NCBI GenBank assembly: GCA_016718155.1
Contig: JADKEH010000044.1
Location: 186,001-250,000, forward strand
Direction: 5' to 3'
Source of the DNA: Candidatus Rhodoferax randersensis
GTDB lineage: Bacteria; Pseudomonadota; Gammaproteobacteria; Burkholderiales; Burkholderiaceae_C
Length of the DNA stretch: 64,000 nucleotides
Below the pieces are notes generated by a model, which searched no databases, had not been told where the DNA came from, and saw nothing but the letters and a program-made list of their open reading frames with translations. This document shows, piece by piece, positions 26,687-35,566 of the stretch. Position 1 is the stretch's first letter. Each line of letters opens with the position of its first letter. A program made the position numbers and the translations under genes.

Positions 26687-28981
26687 TCAAGCAATCTTGA
26701 ACCGCGATACCGATTCACGCAGCTCATCGGCCATGCGGGAAAGCTCCCGCACCTGCGCGGCGGTAGAGCGCGTGCCCTCGCCAGTCTGCTCGGTCACCGC
26801 AAAAATGTGCTGAATGTTATCGGCCACGACATTGGCAAGAGTGGCCTCCCGAGAGGTTGAACTAGAGATCTGCTCAATCAGTTCAGCCAGTCGGCGCGAC
26901 ACCTGGTCAATCTCGGTCAGCGCAGTACCCGCGTTGTCCGACAGCTTGGCTCCTTCGACCACACCCTGGGTCGAACGCTCCATGGCGCCCACCGCATCCT
27001 GGGTGTCGGTCTGAATCGCCTTCACCAGGGCCGAAATCTGCCGCGTCGCATCCGCCGAGCGCTCAGCCAGTCGCTGCACTTCTTCGGCCACCACCGAGAA
27101 GCCTCGTCCGGCTTCACCGGCCGACGCCGCCTGAATGGCAGCATTCAAGGCCAGCACGTTGGTTTGCTCGGTAATGTCCGAAATCAGTTCGGTAATTTCA
27201 CCAATCTCCTGCGAGGACTCGCCCAGTCGCTTGATCCGCTTGGAGGTTTCCTGAATCTGGTCACGAATGGAGTTCATACCGCCGATGGCGTTTTGCACCG
27301 CTTGCAGGCCCACTTCGGCGGCTTGCAGCGATTGCCGCGCCACCGCTGCCGATTCCTGCGCCTGTACCGACACTTCATTGATTCGGGAAGCCATGTCCAC
27401 GACCGACTTGCCGGTTTCCCGGATCTCGTGCAACTGCTCGTTGGAAGCCGCCAACAGCTCGGTGGAGGTTGTATCCACGTCCGCCGTCGTCTGCGCCACC
27501 CGGGTTGCCGTGCTTTGCACGTTGCCCACCAGCGAGCGCAACTCCTCAACCGTGTAGTTGACCGAGTCGGCAATGGCGCCAGTGATGTCCTCGGTCACCG
27601 TCGCTTCCTGCGTCAAGTCACCCTCAGCCACCGTCTGCAACTCATTCATCAATCGCAAAATGGCGGCCTGGTTGGCATCGTTGACCCGCTTGGCCTCTTG
27701 TTCCAGCCGCTCCGCATCCAGACGCCGCGCGTCGGCAGCTACCTGACGCGTCTGGCTGTCGAGCAACTGAACGCGCGACAGACCTGCGGCAAGAACCACT
27801 GCCAACACCACCAGAATCGCAAACATGGCGAACGAGAACCCGCCAAATCCGGTGCGCCCCGACAGCTTGCCCTGCAGCTCCTCGAGACCGCGTCGCAGCG
27901 GCTCGCTGTCGGCAATGATCGCCGCCTGTGCTTCACGGGCGGACACCAGCCCCTGCAAATTCCCGAGAATCGCGCCGGCTTGTGTTCGTGTTTCCTCATA
28001 CAGCTTGATGAGCGCCACCAACTGCTCCTTGGTCTGCGCATCCCGAGATGCGTTCAGGCGCAACTCGGGACTACCCTCCAGCAAGCCCTGCGCAATTTCC
28101 TTGAACGAATTCAAGTCCTTGCCCAGCAAGAACACCGCCTCCGGGCTCACGCCTTCGACCGTCAGGAACTCGTTTGAAGACTTTCCGATTCGCTGCGTCA
28201 ACATCACCAACTGACCGGCTGCGGAGATCTCGGTGGAGGGCGCGTTTTGCTGCAGTTTCAGGGACGAGACGGTCTCGGCAATCTCCAGCAGATCCGATGA
28301 CTGGCGGTTAATCAGGCGCAGCGCAGCGCCAACCTGGGTCAGGATCTTCTGTTGTCCCATGACCGTTGCGGCGTTCTTCTCGGCTCGCTCCATCAGCGGT
28401 GTCACTTTGGTCAGTTCGGGCTGGAATGACTCATCCACGGGGTCGATGTTCAGCGCGCTGTCGCCCGATTTCAGGCCACGCACCGTCTTGGCCAGCACGT
28501 CCGAACTCTCCTTCACGTCCGGAAACGCCTGTGCGCCGCCAACGAGTGCCTGCGACACCGATTTGGCAAGGCGCTGCGACTGCATCAACCCCTGACCGGT
28601 CGCATTGAGCTGTTGGGCAACCTTGTCGGCCTGATTCAGCGTGAAGAAAGTCAAGCCGGCCAATCCCGCCAGGGCCAGACCGAGCAGAATCATCAGCGTG
28701 CGCTGATGCTGGCCGACGGTCTTCTTGCCGAGCACCGGCAACTCAATCAGGTCAGCATCCTCCACCCGTGTTTCCGCCACGGGCGCGTCATCAGGTTTGA
28801 TGCTCGCCCCCATGGGCTTGATCTCATCGGTGTCAAGGTGGGCCTGGACCTGTTCGGTCACCAGCATGCCCATGGTGCCATCCGGCACCGCTTCGGGCAT
28901 TGCCAGGCTCAACCTGGAGTCATGCTCGGACGGCGCATCGTTCTTGGAGAACAGTTTCTTGAATTGATCAACGACGGACAT
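26687..28981 (-). CDS. pilJ: Twitching-motility methyl-accepting chemotaxis protein PilJ
   Basis: 764 residues. An N-terminal cytoplasmic segment of about 90 residues precedes TM1 (TLMILLGLALAGLAGLTFFT); a periplasmic PilJ-type double four-helix sensor region follows; TM2 is near residue 381 (FAMFAILVVLAVVLAAGL), then HAMP, then the MCP signalling hairpin with the tip EQTNVLALNAAIQAASAGEA and GRGFSVVAEEVQRLAERS. The long cytoplasmic N-terminus before TM1 is usual for betaproteobacterial PilJ. It should sense surface or pilus signals and control PilL autophosphorylation through PilI. It lies 44 bp upstream of pilL. Confidence 0.95.
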   Translation of the reverse strand: MSVVDQFKKLFSKNDAPSEHDSRLSLAMPEAVPDGTMGMLVTEQVQAHLDTDEIKPMGASIKPDDAPVAETRVEDADLIELPVLGKKTVGQHQRTLMILLGLALAGLAGLTFFTLNQADKVAQQLNATGQGLMQSQRLAKSVSQALVGGAQAFPDVKESSDVLAKTVRGLKSGDSALNIDPVDESFQPELTKVTPLMERAEKNAATVMGQQKILTQVGAALRLINRQSSDLLEIAETVSSLKLQQNAPSTEISAAGQLVMLTQRIGKSSNEFLTVEGVSPEAVFLLGKDLNSFKEIAQGLLEGSPELRLNASRDAQTKEQLVALIKLYEETRTQAGAILGNLQGLVSAREAQAAIIADSEPLRRGLEELQGKLSGRTGFGGFSFAMFAILVVLAVVLAAGLSRVQLLDSQTRQVAADARRLDAERLEQEAKRVNDANQAAILRLMNELQTVAEGDLTQEATVTEDITGAIADSVNYTVEELRSLVGNVQSTATRVAQTTADVDTTSTELLAASNEQLHEIRETGKSVVDMASRINEVSVQAQESAAVARQSLQAAEVGLQAVQNAIGGMNSIRDQIQETSKRIKRLGESSQEIGEITELISDITEQTNVLALNAAIQAASAGEAGRGFSVVAEEVQRLAERSADATRQISALVKAIQTDTQDAVGAMERSTQGVVEGAKLSDNAGTALTEIDQVSRRLAELIEQISSSTSREATLANVVADNIQHIFAVTEQTGEGTRSTAAQVRELSRMADELRESVSRFKIA

Positions 28982-29002
28982 GATGAAACCTTAGGTAGAA
29001 AC

Positions 29003-29533
29003 TTAAACGCTGATGCTCAAAAACGAAGCGAACTGGGACAGGGACCGCAGGTTGATCTCCTGCCAGTCGGCACCCCCGAGATCACGGTAGCGGTTGCCAA
29101 AATACACCGGGGAGCCTTCCGGCGGGGGCTCGAAACTCGAAAACGATTCTCGATTGCGCAAGCCAGACAGGCTGTCCACCATCAAGGCGCAGTTGACTTC
29201 CAGCGCGGTGTTGAAAGTGACCAGACTGGACTCCGACAAAGCCTGCTCTGAGCGCGACCGTGCCTGCCCGTCGCCCACAAAGCTGGCCAGATCGACCACG
29301 CCGTAGACCCCCCCGCGCAGGTTCACAACGCCAAGGAACCAGGGTCGTGAATAGGGCACGACCTGAACGGCCGGCAGCGGAAAGATTTCACCCGACAGGG
29401 CCAGTGGGAACAAATAGTTGGACTCGCCGGCCTTGACGGCGAGCCAGGCAATGGACACACCTTGGGTCCGTGCCGCCTGCAATCGGCTGGCAAGACGGGT
29501 TTGTAGTTCTCGTAGCGCTTCGCGGTTTGCCAT
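29003..29533 (-). CDS. pilI: CheW-like coupling protein PilI
   Basis: 176 residues forming one CheW domain: WLAVKAGESNYLFPLALSGE, PWFLGVVNLRGGVYGVVDLA and a C-terminal SLSGLRNRESF segment. It couples the PilJ receptor to the PilL kinase in the membrane-associated array. It lies 15 bp after pilH and 21 bp before pilJ in the conserved pilG-H-I-J-L order. Confidence 0.93.
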   Translation of the reverse strand: MANREALRELQTRLASRLQAARTQGVSIAWLAVKAGESNYLFPLALSGEIFPLPAVQVVPYSRPWFLGVVNLRGGVYGVVDLASFVGDGQARSRSEQALSESSLVTFNTALEVNCALMVDSLSGLRNRESFSSFEPPPEGSPVYFGNRYRDLGGADWQEINLRSLSQFASFLSISV

Positions 29534-29548
29534 GGATTATTGAGTGGT

Positions 29549-29914
29549 TCAGCCCAAAGCCTTGATCTTGACGAACAGTTCGGCCGCATCGACCGGCTTG
29601 GTGATGTAGTCGCGCGCGCCCTGACGCATACCCCACACACGGTCTGTCTCCAGGCTCTTGCTGGTGCACATGATGATGGGGATGTCGGTGTACTCGGGGG
29701 TGCGGTTGATGGCGCGGGTGAGCTGAAAGCCGTTTTGCCCGGGCATCACCACATCCATCAGGATGAGGTCGGGCTTCTCCTCGGCCAGACGCCGAAACGC
29801 CTCATCGGCGCCTTCGGCTGTTCGCACCGAATAGCCGTTCTTCTGCAGCAGGTCGGTCATGAACATGAGTTCGGTCTTGGAATCATCAACGATCAGTACT
29901 TTTTGTATAGGCAT
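29549..29914 (-). CDS. pilH: Response regulator PilH
   Basis: 121-residue single receiver domain from the ATG at 29914: KVLIVDDSKTELMF (acidic pocket), phospho-acceptor Asp in DLILMDVVMPGQNGFQ, switch Thr in IIMCTSKSLE and Lys in DYITKPVD. No output domain, as in CheY-type proteins. PilH counteracts PilG in controlling pilus retraction and acts as a phosphate sink in Pseudomonas. The start overlaps the pilG stop by one base (TGATG), so it is coupled. The frame is open far upstream, but the overlap and homology fix the start. Confidence 0.95.
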   Translation of the reverse strand: MPIQKVLIVDDSKTELMFMTDLLQKNGYSVRTAEGADEAFRRLAEEKPDLILMDVVMPGQNGFQLTRAINRTPEYTDIPIIMCTSKSLETDRVWGMRQGARDYITKPVDAAELFVKIKALG

Positions 29915-30312
29915 CAGTTTTCTCCTTGCAGCACCGCGCCGAATTGCTGGACGGCCTGCAAAAGTTGGTCTTTGGTAAACGGTTTGGTCAGGTAATCCTG
30001 CGCCCCCACCATACGTCCGCGGGCTTTGTCGAACACGCCGTCCTTTGATGACAGCATCACCACCGGCACACCCGAGAACTTCGCGTTGCGCTTGATGATG
30101 GCACAGGTTTGGTAGCCATCCAGGCGGGGCATCAGGATGTCGCAAAAAATCAGGTGCGGCTGGTAATCATTGACTTTCGCGAGCGCGTCAAAGCCGTCTT
30201 CCGCCAACATCACCTCGTGGCCACCTTGCTTGAGAAAGATCTCGGCGCTGCGACGAATGGTGTTGCTGTCGTCAATCACCAGCACTTTGAAAACAGATGC
30301 AGGGGTATTCAC
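29914..30312 (-). CDS. pilG: Response regulator PilG
   Basis: 132-residue single receiver domain: FKVLVIDDSNTIRRSAEIFL, phospho-acceptor in HLIFCDILMPRLDGYQ, VVMLSSKDGVFDKARG and YLTKPFTKDQLL. In Pseudomonas and Xanthomonas PilG promotes pilus extension and cAMP signalling downstream of PilL/ChpA. First pil gene of the cluster, lying 63 bp after the rubredoxin gene and one base into pilH. Confidence 0.95.
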   Translation of the reverse strand: MNTPASVFKVLVIDDSNTIRRSAEIFLKQGGHEVMLAEDGFDALAKVNDYQPHLIFCDILMPRLDGYQTCAIIKRNAKFSGVPVVMLSSKDGVFDKARGRMVGAQDYLTKPFTKDQLLQAVQQFGAVLQGEN

Positions 30313-30375
30313 GCGACACTGCTCCTGGGCTGACGTACTTTAGAGATGATCATGAATAGCTTCAAGACTGCGGCC

Positions 30376-30549
30376 TCATATTTGCACCATTTCAAAATCC
30401 TCTTTGCGGGCGCCACATTCAGGGCAGGTCCAGTTCATGGGCACGTCGCTCCAACGTGTGCCGACCGCCAGGCCGTGTTCCGGCGCCCCCAAGGACTCGT
30501 CGTAGATCCATCCGCAAATCAGACACATCCAAGTTTTGGTTTGGCTCAC
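30376..30549 (-). CDS. Rubredoxin
   Basis: 57 residues from GTG at 30549 (AAGG 11 bases upstream) to the TGA at 30376-30378. Two knuckles, MCLICGWIYDE and WTCPECGARKEDFEMV, give the CxxCG...CPxCG iron site; the spacing and the YDE...W pattern are standard for rubredoxins. It is a cytosolic one-electron carrier, possibly for an oxygenase or ROS-reducing enzyme. A rubredoxin gene ahead of pilGHIJ is a conserved neighbourhood in beta- and gammaproteobacteria. A TACAAT -10-like box (minus strand, 30581-30586) lies suitably upstream and may drive the whole pil operon. Confidence 0.92.
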   Translation of the reverse strand: MSQTKTWMCLICGWIYDESLGAPEHGLAVGTRWSDVPMNWTCPECGARKEDFEMVQI

Positions 30550-30611
30550 AGCTTAAGGTGCCTTCGAATAGAATGCAACGATTGTATAGAGACGGCCCCC
30601 GAGATTTGCGC

Positions 30612-30638
30612 TTGACACGACACTTCGTGCGTTATTCT
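30612..30638 (+). promoter_or_regulatory. Probable promoter of thiD-hemL with a near-leaderless start
   Basis: A perfect -35 TTGACA (30612-30617) and -10-like TATTCT (30633-30638) with a 15-bp spacer lie directly upstream of the thiD ATG at 30644. The expected transcription start falls on or next to that ATG, so the mRNA would have almost no leader. No TPP riboswitch can fit between promoter and start. Confidence 0.5.
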
Positions 30639-30643
30639 GCCTG

Positions 30644-31589
30644 ATGGCCAACGCAGATCGGACCATGACACCCCCCACGCTTTCCCCTATAGATGGCGAC
30701 TCGCAAGAGGCGAGTCAGCCCGCATGTGTGCTGGTGTTCAACGCCAATGATCCCAGCGGCGCGGGCGGACTGGCGGGCGACGTGATGGCGATCGGCTCAG
30801 TGGGGGCACACGCGCTGCCCGTCGTGACTGGCGCCTACGCGCGGGACACCGCCGAGATCGTCGACCACTTTGCGATGGATGATGAATCGATCGCCGAGCA
30901 GGCCAAGCTGATCCTCGAAGACGTGCCAGTGCAGGTCATCAAAGTCGGCTTTGTCGGCTCCCCCGGAGAACCTCAGCACCATCGCCGAGATCGCGTCGGA
31001 CTATGCCGACACACCACTGATCGCCTACATGCCCAACTTGTCATGGTGGGACGAGGTGCAGATCGACCTGTACCTCGATGCCTTCAAGGAGTTGCTCCTG
31101 CCGCAAACCACAGTGTTGGTAGGAAACCACAGCAGCCTGTGGCGCTGGCTCCTTCCAGACTGGAGCAGCGAGCGAGCGCCCGGCGCCCGCGACATTGCCA
31201 AGGCCGCCGGGGAGTTAGGCGTTCCGTACACGCTGGTGACGGGAATCGCGCGCCCGGATCAGTTCATCGACAACGTGTTGAGCTCACCGCAGGCGGTCTT
31301 GGGCACCGAGAGCTTTGAGCGATTTGAAGCCGTATTCACCGGTGCAGGCGACACCCTGAGCGCCGCACTCGCGGCCCTGCTGGCCAGCGGAACCGGGTTG
31401 GAGGAAGCCTTCACCGAAGCCTTAAGCTACCTGGACCGTTGCCTCGACGGCGGTTTTCGCCCCGGGATGGGACATGTCTTGCCAGATCGCTTGTTCTGGG
31501 CCCAGCCCGACAACGACGAGAACGCCGATACCGAGGCCACTCCCACCCTGTTGACCCCCTACACCGCACCCCATGACACACAGCACTGA
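30644..31589 (+). pseudogene. thiD: Hydroxymethylpyrimidine/phosphomethylpyrimidine kinase, frameshifted by one base
   Basis: ThiD phosphorylates HMP and HMP-P in thiamine synthesis. The first frame gives VFNANDPSGAGGLAGDVMAI through QVIKVGFVGSP and then derails; the frame one base over continues ENLSTIAEIASDYADTPLIA through the GAGDTLSAALAALL anion-hole motif to the stop at 31589. Deleting one C from the C5 run at 30960-30964 yields an intact 314-residue protein. The gene overlaps hemL by 17 bases as in intact genomes, so either a very recent mutation or, more likely, a sequence error. The C-terminus after the kinase fold is typical of betaproteobacterial ThiD. Confidence 0.88.
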
Positions 31590-32877
31590 CCGCAACCACG
31601 ACCTCTTCGAACGCGCCCGCCGGGTCATCCCAGGCGGCGTCAATTCGCCCGTGCGCGCCTTCAAGGCGGTGGGCGGTACGCCCCGCTTCGTGGCGCGCGC
31701 ACAAGGTGCGTACTTCTGGGATGCCAACGGCCAACGCTATATAGATTACATCGGCTCCTGGGGACCCATGATCCTGGGCCATGGCCACCCCGCCGTGCTG
31801 GAAGCGGTGCAAAAAGCCGCGCTCGACGGCTTCTCGTTTGGCGCGCCGACCGAACGCGAAGTCGAACTGGCCGAAGCCATTTTGGAGCGCGTGCCCAGCA
31901 TGGACATGGTGCGCCTGGTGAGCAGCGGCACCGAGGCGAGCATGAGTGCGATTCGCCTGGCGCGCGGCGCCACCGGGCGCAGCAAATTCATCAAATTCGA
32001 GGGCTGTTACCACGGGCATGCCGACGCCTTGCTGGTCAAAGCCGGCTCCGGCCTGGCCACCTTTGGCAACCCCACCAGCGCCGGTGTGCCGCCCGAGGTG
32101 GTGCAGCACACGCTGGTGCTGGAGTACAACAACCTGCAGCAGCTTGAAGACGCCTTTGCGCTGCACGGCAAGGAACTGGCTTGCCTGATCATTGAGCCAA
32201 TTGCCGGCAACATGAACTTTGTACGTGCCTCCGTGCCCTTCATGAAACGCTGTCGCGAACTGTGCACCGAGTACGGCGCGCTGTTCATCTTCGACGAGGT
32301 GATGACTGGCTTTCGGGTGGCCCTGGGCAGCGCGCAAAGTGTGTACGCGCGCAGCATCCCAGGTTTTGAGCCTGACATGACCGTGATGGGCAAAGTGATT
32401 GGTGGCGGCATGCCACTGGCCGCATTCGGCGGCAAGCGCGCCGTGATGGAGCACCTGGCGCCCATTGGCACGGTGTACCAGGCCGGCACCCTGTCGGGCA
32501 ACCCGGTGGCCACCGCCTGCGGCCTAGCCACGCTGCGCGAAATCGGCAAGCCCGGGTTCTATGAAGACCTGGGCCGCAAGACGCAACTGCTGCTAAAGGG
32601 CTTGCAGGGCGCCGCCGACCAAGCGGGGGTACCGTTCTGCGGCGACAGTGAAGGCGGCATGTTCGGCTTCTTCCTGTTCAAGGACTTGCCGCAGAACTAC
32701 GCCACGGTGATGACCACTGACAGCAAACGTTTCAACACGCTGTTTCATGGTTTGCTGGACCGCGGCGTGTACATTGCCCCCGCCTTGTACGAAGCTGGCT
32801 TTGTAAGCGCGGCGCATACCGAGGCGGACATTGTCGAGACGGTGGCGGCGGCGGCTGAGGTGTTTCGGTTGCTATGA
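31573..32877 (+). CDS. hemL: Glutamate-1-semialdehyde 2,1-aminomutase
   Basis: 434 residues, PLP-dependent class III aminotransferase fold. It converts glutamate-1-semialdehyde to 5-aminolevulinate, the committed precursor of heme, in the cytosol. Signatures: RVIPGGVNSPVRAFKAVGG, SGTEASMSAIRLARG, KFEGCYHGHADALLVKAGSG, IFDEVMTGFRV and the PLP-lysine segment MGKVIGGGMPLAAFGG (Lys near residue 274). It overlaps the thiD 3' end by 17 bases, so translation is probably coupled. Confidence 0.96.
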   Translation: MTHSTDRNHDLFERARRVIPGGVNSPVRAFKAVGGTPRFVARAQGAYFWDANGQRYIDYIGSWGPMILGHGHPAVLEAVQKAALDGFSFGAPTEREVELAEAILERVPSMDMVRLVSSGTEASMSAIRLARGATGRSKFIKFEGCYHGHADALLVKAGSGLATFGNPTSAGVPPEVVQHTLVLEYNNLQQLEDAFALHGKELACLIIEPIAGNMNFVRASVPFMKRCRELCTEYGALFIFDEVMTGFRVALGSAQSVYARSIPGFEPDMTVMGKVIGGGMPLAAFGGKRAVMEHLAPIGTVYQAGTLSGNPVATACGLATLREIGKPGFYEDLGRKTQLLLKGLQGAADQAGVPFCGDSEGGMFGFFLFKDLPQNYATVMTTDSKRFNTLFHGLLDRGVYIAPALYEAGFVSAAHTEADIVETVAAAAEVFRLL

Positions 32878-33347
32878 TTTTTATAGCTAATTGTTTTTTA
32901 TAGGTGTGGCTCAGAACCCTGTTTACTTGATCATTTTGCGCGTTGACATTTCGCGCGCAAACCTCGCGCAAGGCGGGCGGCGTGGCTCGCGTTCTCCGGC
33001 TCACGCTCGCGGGCGGACTGATTTGGCATGCTTGCATCACGCCGTCAACGCCGTTCTTGGCGCGCCCACTCTGCACCTACCGCGAATGGAGCCTACGCCC
33101 GCGAACCCCACCACCCACCTTCACCGGCGGTTTGGGACGCGCCAATATCGATGCCCGGTTCAGGCTAAAAGCGGGTGCTCGCGACAGTCCGCTTTCCGGT
33201 GATCCAGTTCAATTCCACCCAGCAGCCGTTCATGACCTTTGGCATCGCGCCAAAAGCGGTCATGCCACAGTGCCGCTGAATGAGGAGTCCGTTCGTGGCA
33301 TCACCGCCTCATTGACGGCCTTTGGATCGGGCGGCGATCTTAGTATT
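32878..33347. other. Gene-free interval between hemL and a convergent Sel1 gene
   Basis: 470 bp without a convincing gene. Just after hemL there is a weak AT-rich dyad GCTAT-GATTTTT-ATAGC followed by TTGTTTTTTATAG, a possible terminator. A 143-codon plus-strand frame crosses most of the interval, but it has no start context and looks like decayed or repeat-derived DNA. Confidence 0.4.
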
Positions 33348-34682
33348 TCATCTAGGTTTCCATGCGCGGGCTGAATCTTCCGCATTTGCACGTGCCTGTG
33401 GAGTTAGGTACTTCACGGAGATATCACGAACCTTCATCGCCAATTGATTGCCTTGTCCGCTGGAAAGCAGCAACCAAAAATACGCCGTTGCCATGTTCTG
33501 TGGCACTCCCGTCCCCTTTGCATACATCATGCCCAAGTTGTACTGCGCGGACGCGTCGCCACTATCAGCCGCCTTTTGGTACCAACGCACTGCCTGCTGT
33601 GAGTCCTGAGCGATTCCAGTTCCGTGCGCGTACATCACACCGAGGTTTACCTGCGCGTCTACGTGACCCTGCTCCGCAGCTTTATTCCACCAGAAGACGG
33701 CCTGAGGTTCGTCGCGAATAACACCTGTCCCATCCGATAAAGCTATTCCCAATGCATACATTGCTGGCACCTGACCCTGTTCGGCAGCCTTGCGGTACCA
33801 CTCGACGGCGACTTTGCTGTCCTTTGTCACTCCCCGTCCATTGCCATACATCCAGCCCAATTGGTACTGTGCATTGGCAAACCCTTGCTCTGCCGCCTTG
33901 CGATACCACTTAACGGCAAGCTGTTCATCCTTACGCACGCCCGTACCTTTGGCAAACATCGCGCCAGTAGCGAGCTGCGCGGCTGCGAGACCTTGCTCCG
34001 CCGCCTTTTGCCACCAAAACACTGCCTGCTCATCGTCCTTTGGCACACCGGTTCCATCGTAGAACATCCGGCCCAAGTTGAACTGTGCTTGATCAAATCC
34101 CAGATCAGCTGCCTTTCGCCACCAAAAGACAGCCTGTTGATCGTCTTTGGGAACGCCCTGTCCGTCAGAGTACATGTTTCCCAAATTGAATTGAGCACTA
34201 ATACTGTTTTGGGCAGCTGCCTTTCGCCACCAAGCGGCGGCCTGTTGAAAATCCTTCGCAACACCTGTGCCGTTGCTATACATGACCCCGAGCTTAAATA
34301 GGGCACCGAGATGGCCCTGATCGGCAGCCTTGCGATACCAAAGGGCGGCAAGCTGATGGTCTTGCGGCATGCCTGTGCCAGTTGCATATGCACTGCCGAT
34401 CTTTTCCTGTGCGTAGGCGTCACCCAAATCAGCTGATTTTCGCCACCATGCAAGCGCCTGCGTTTCGTCCTTTGCCACCCCAGTGCCTTTTGCGTACATC
34501 GATCCCAGGTCATACTGTGCTCTGGCGTCGCCCTGTTGAGCCAGTTTCTTGAATCCAACAAGTGCAGTGGCAAAATCATTCCGCTTATTGGCCTCAACTG
34601 ACTGTTCGTAGGATTGAGCAGAGGCACCAGCATTAGCCAGTATGGTGAGTGCAATAATTGCTATCCGGATGGTTTTATTCAT
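33348..34682 (-). CDS. Exported Sel1-like repeat (TPR-like) protein
   Basis: 444 residues with a signal peptide (IAIIALTILANAGASAQS) followed by about 11 tandem ~36-residue Sel1 repeats of the form AQYNLGxMYxxGxGVxxD / QAxxWWRKAAEQG. It is expected to be periplasmic; Sel1 solenoids mediate protein-protein interactions, often in envelope or host-contact signalling. High similarity between units suggests recent repeat expansion. Its start overlaps by 4 bases the stop of a second Sel1 gene, forming a two-gene unit. Confidence 0.92.
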   Translation of the reverse strand: MNKTIRIAIIALTILANAGASAQSYEQSVEANKRNDFATALVGFKKLAQQGDARAQYDLGSMYAKGTGVAKDETQALAWWRKSADLGDAYAQEKIGSAYATGTGMPQDHQLAALWYRKAADQGHLGALFKLGVMYSNGTGVAKDFQQAAAWWRKAAAQNSISAQFNLGNMYSDGQGVPKDDQQAVFWWRKAADLGFDQAQFNLGRMFYDGTGVPKDDEQAVFWWQKAAEQGLAAAQLATGAMFAKGTGVRKDEQLAVKWYRKAAEQGFANAQYQLGWMYGNGRGVTKDSKVAVEWYRKAAEQGQVPAMYALGIALSDGTGVIRDEPQAVFWWNKAAEQGHVDAQVNLGVMYAHGTGIAQDSQQAVRWYQKAADSGDASAQYNLGMMYAKGTGVPQNMATAYFWLLLSSGQGNQLAMKVRDISVKYLTPQARANAEDSARAWKPR

Positions 34683-35566
34683 TGAGCAACCCTTTGCACG
34701 TTGTTGAGGTGGCCGTCCAATTTCGGCAAATTGGCAAATTCCCTCTTGAAGTCAGTTAGGCGAAAAGATCCGTCACCAACTGCATCAGGGGGTAATTTCG
34801 TCAACGGGCCAATCACACTTTTCGATTGGTGCATGTAATCGGCAATCGTCTGGGCGGCCTCAAGTTCTTGCACAAGCATTGATTTCCCAAGTTCGTCACG
34901 TTTTTGCGCTGCAATTTGGTCACTCCTTGCGGCAAGACTGAAAAGTGCGAATGCTACGATCTTGCTAGGCGCGACCCCGTATCCTTTTTTGTAACAAACC
35001 CCGAGGTTCTGCATGCCAAGGGGATACCCCTTGTCGGCAGCGAAACGAAACCATTTAACCGCCTCTTTATAGTCTGGAGCAACACCCTGACCCTTAGCGT
35101 ACATGCCGCCGAGGTTTGACTCAGCCGGGGCGAATCCCTGGTCAGCCGCCAGCCGATACCAACGCATCGCCACCTTGTAATCCTGGGGAACCCCGAAGTC
35201 GATTTCAGCAGCTTTCAGCCCACCCAAGACCACGTCAGGAACCCCTGGTAGGCCTTGCGTTTCGAACAGCAGTCCGAGGGAATACTGGGCATGCGCAAGC
35301 CCTTGTCCCGCAGCGAGCCGATACCATTTCACCGCTTCTTTCATGTCCCGCTCAACACCTTGGCCGTGTTCGTACATGTTGCCCAAGTTGTATTGGGCCT
35401 TGGCATTATTTTGCAGCGCGAGTGACTTGAATTCACGCATTGCCGTGGCGTAATCCTTCTTGTCGTAGGCGGATAGACCTTCGGCAAACCCAGCCAGGGT
35501 CAACATTGGGAGCATGGCGCAAAACGGTGCGAGTGCGAACCAAATTGCAAACGTCCAAAGTCTCAT
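34679..35566 (-). CDS. Second exported Sel1-like repeat protein
   Basis: 295 residues from the ATG at 35566, chosen for its strong AAAGGGGG ribosome-binding site and because it places a signal peptide (WFALAPFCAMLPMLTLAGFA) at the N-terminus; the frame is open to 35767. About five Sel1 repeats follow (AKAQYNLGNMYEHGQGVERD, ESNLGGMYAKGQGVAPDYKE), more divergent than those of its neighbour, then a C-terminal helical tail without repeats. The two genes overlap by 4 bases and probably work together in the periplasm. Confidence 0.88.
   Translation of the reverse strand: MRLWTFAIWFALAPFCAMLPMLTLAGFAEGLSAYDKKDYATAMREFKSLALQNNAKAQYNLGNMYEHGQGVERDMKEAVKWYRLAAGQGLAHAQYSLGLLFETQGLPGVPDVVLGGLKAAEIDFGVPQDYKVAMRWYRLAADQGFAPAESNLGGMYAKGQGVAPDYKEAVKWFRFAADKGYPLGMQNLGVCYKKGYGVAPSKIVAFALFSLAARSDQIAAQKRDELGKSMLVQELEAAQTIADYMHQSKSVIGPLTKLPPDAVGDGSFRLTDFKREFANLPKLDGHLNNVQRVAQ

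Noticed and set aside
32943..33374. 143-codon plus-strand gene after hemL
   Set aside because: No start signal, runs into the convergent Sel1 gene, and composition suggests decayed or repeat-derived DNA.
33348..34682. CRISPR-like periodic repeats
   Set aside because: The ~108-bp periodicity is the coding of Sel1 protein repeats, degenerate at codon third positions, with no spacers.
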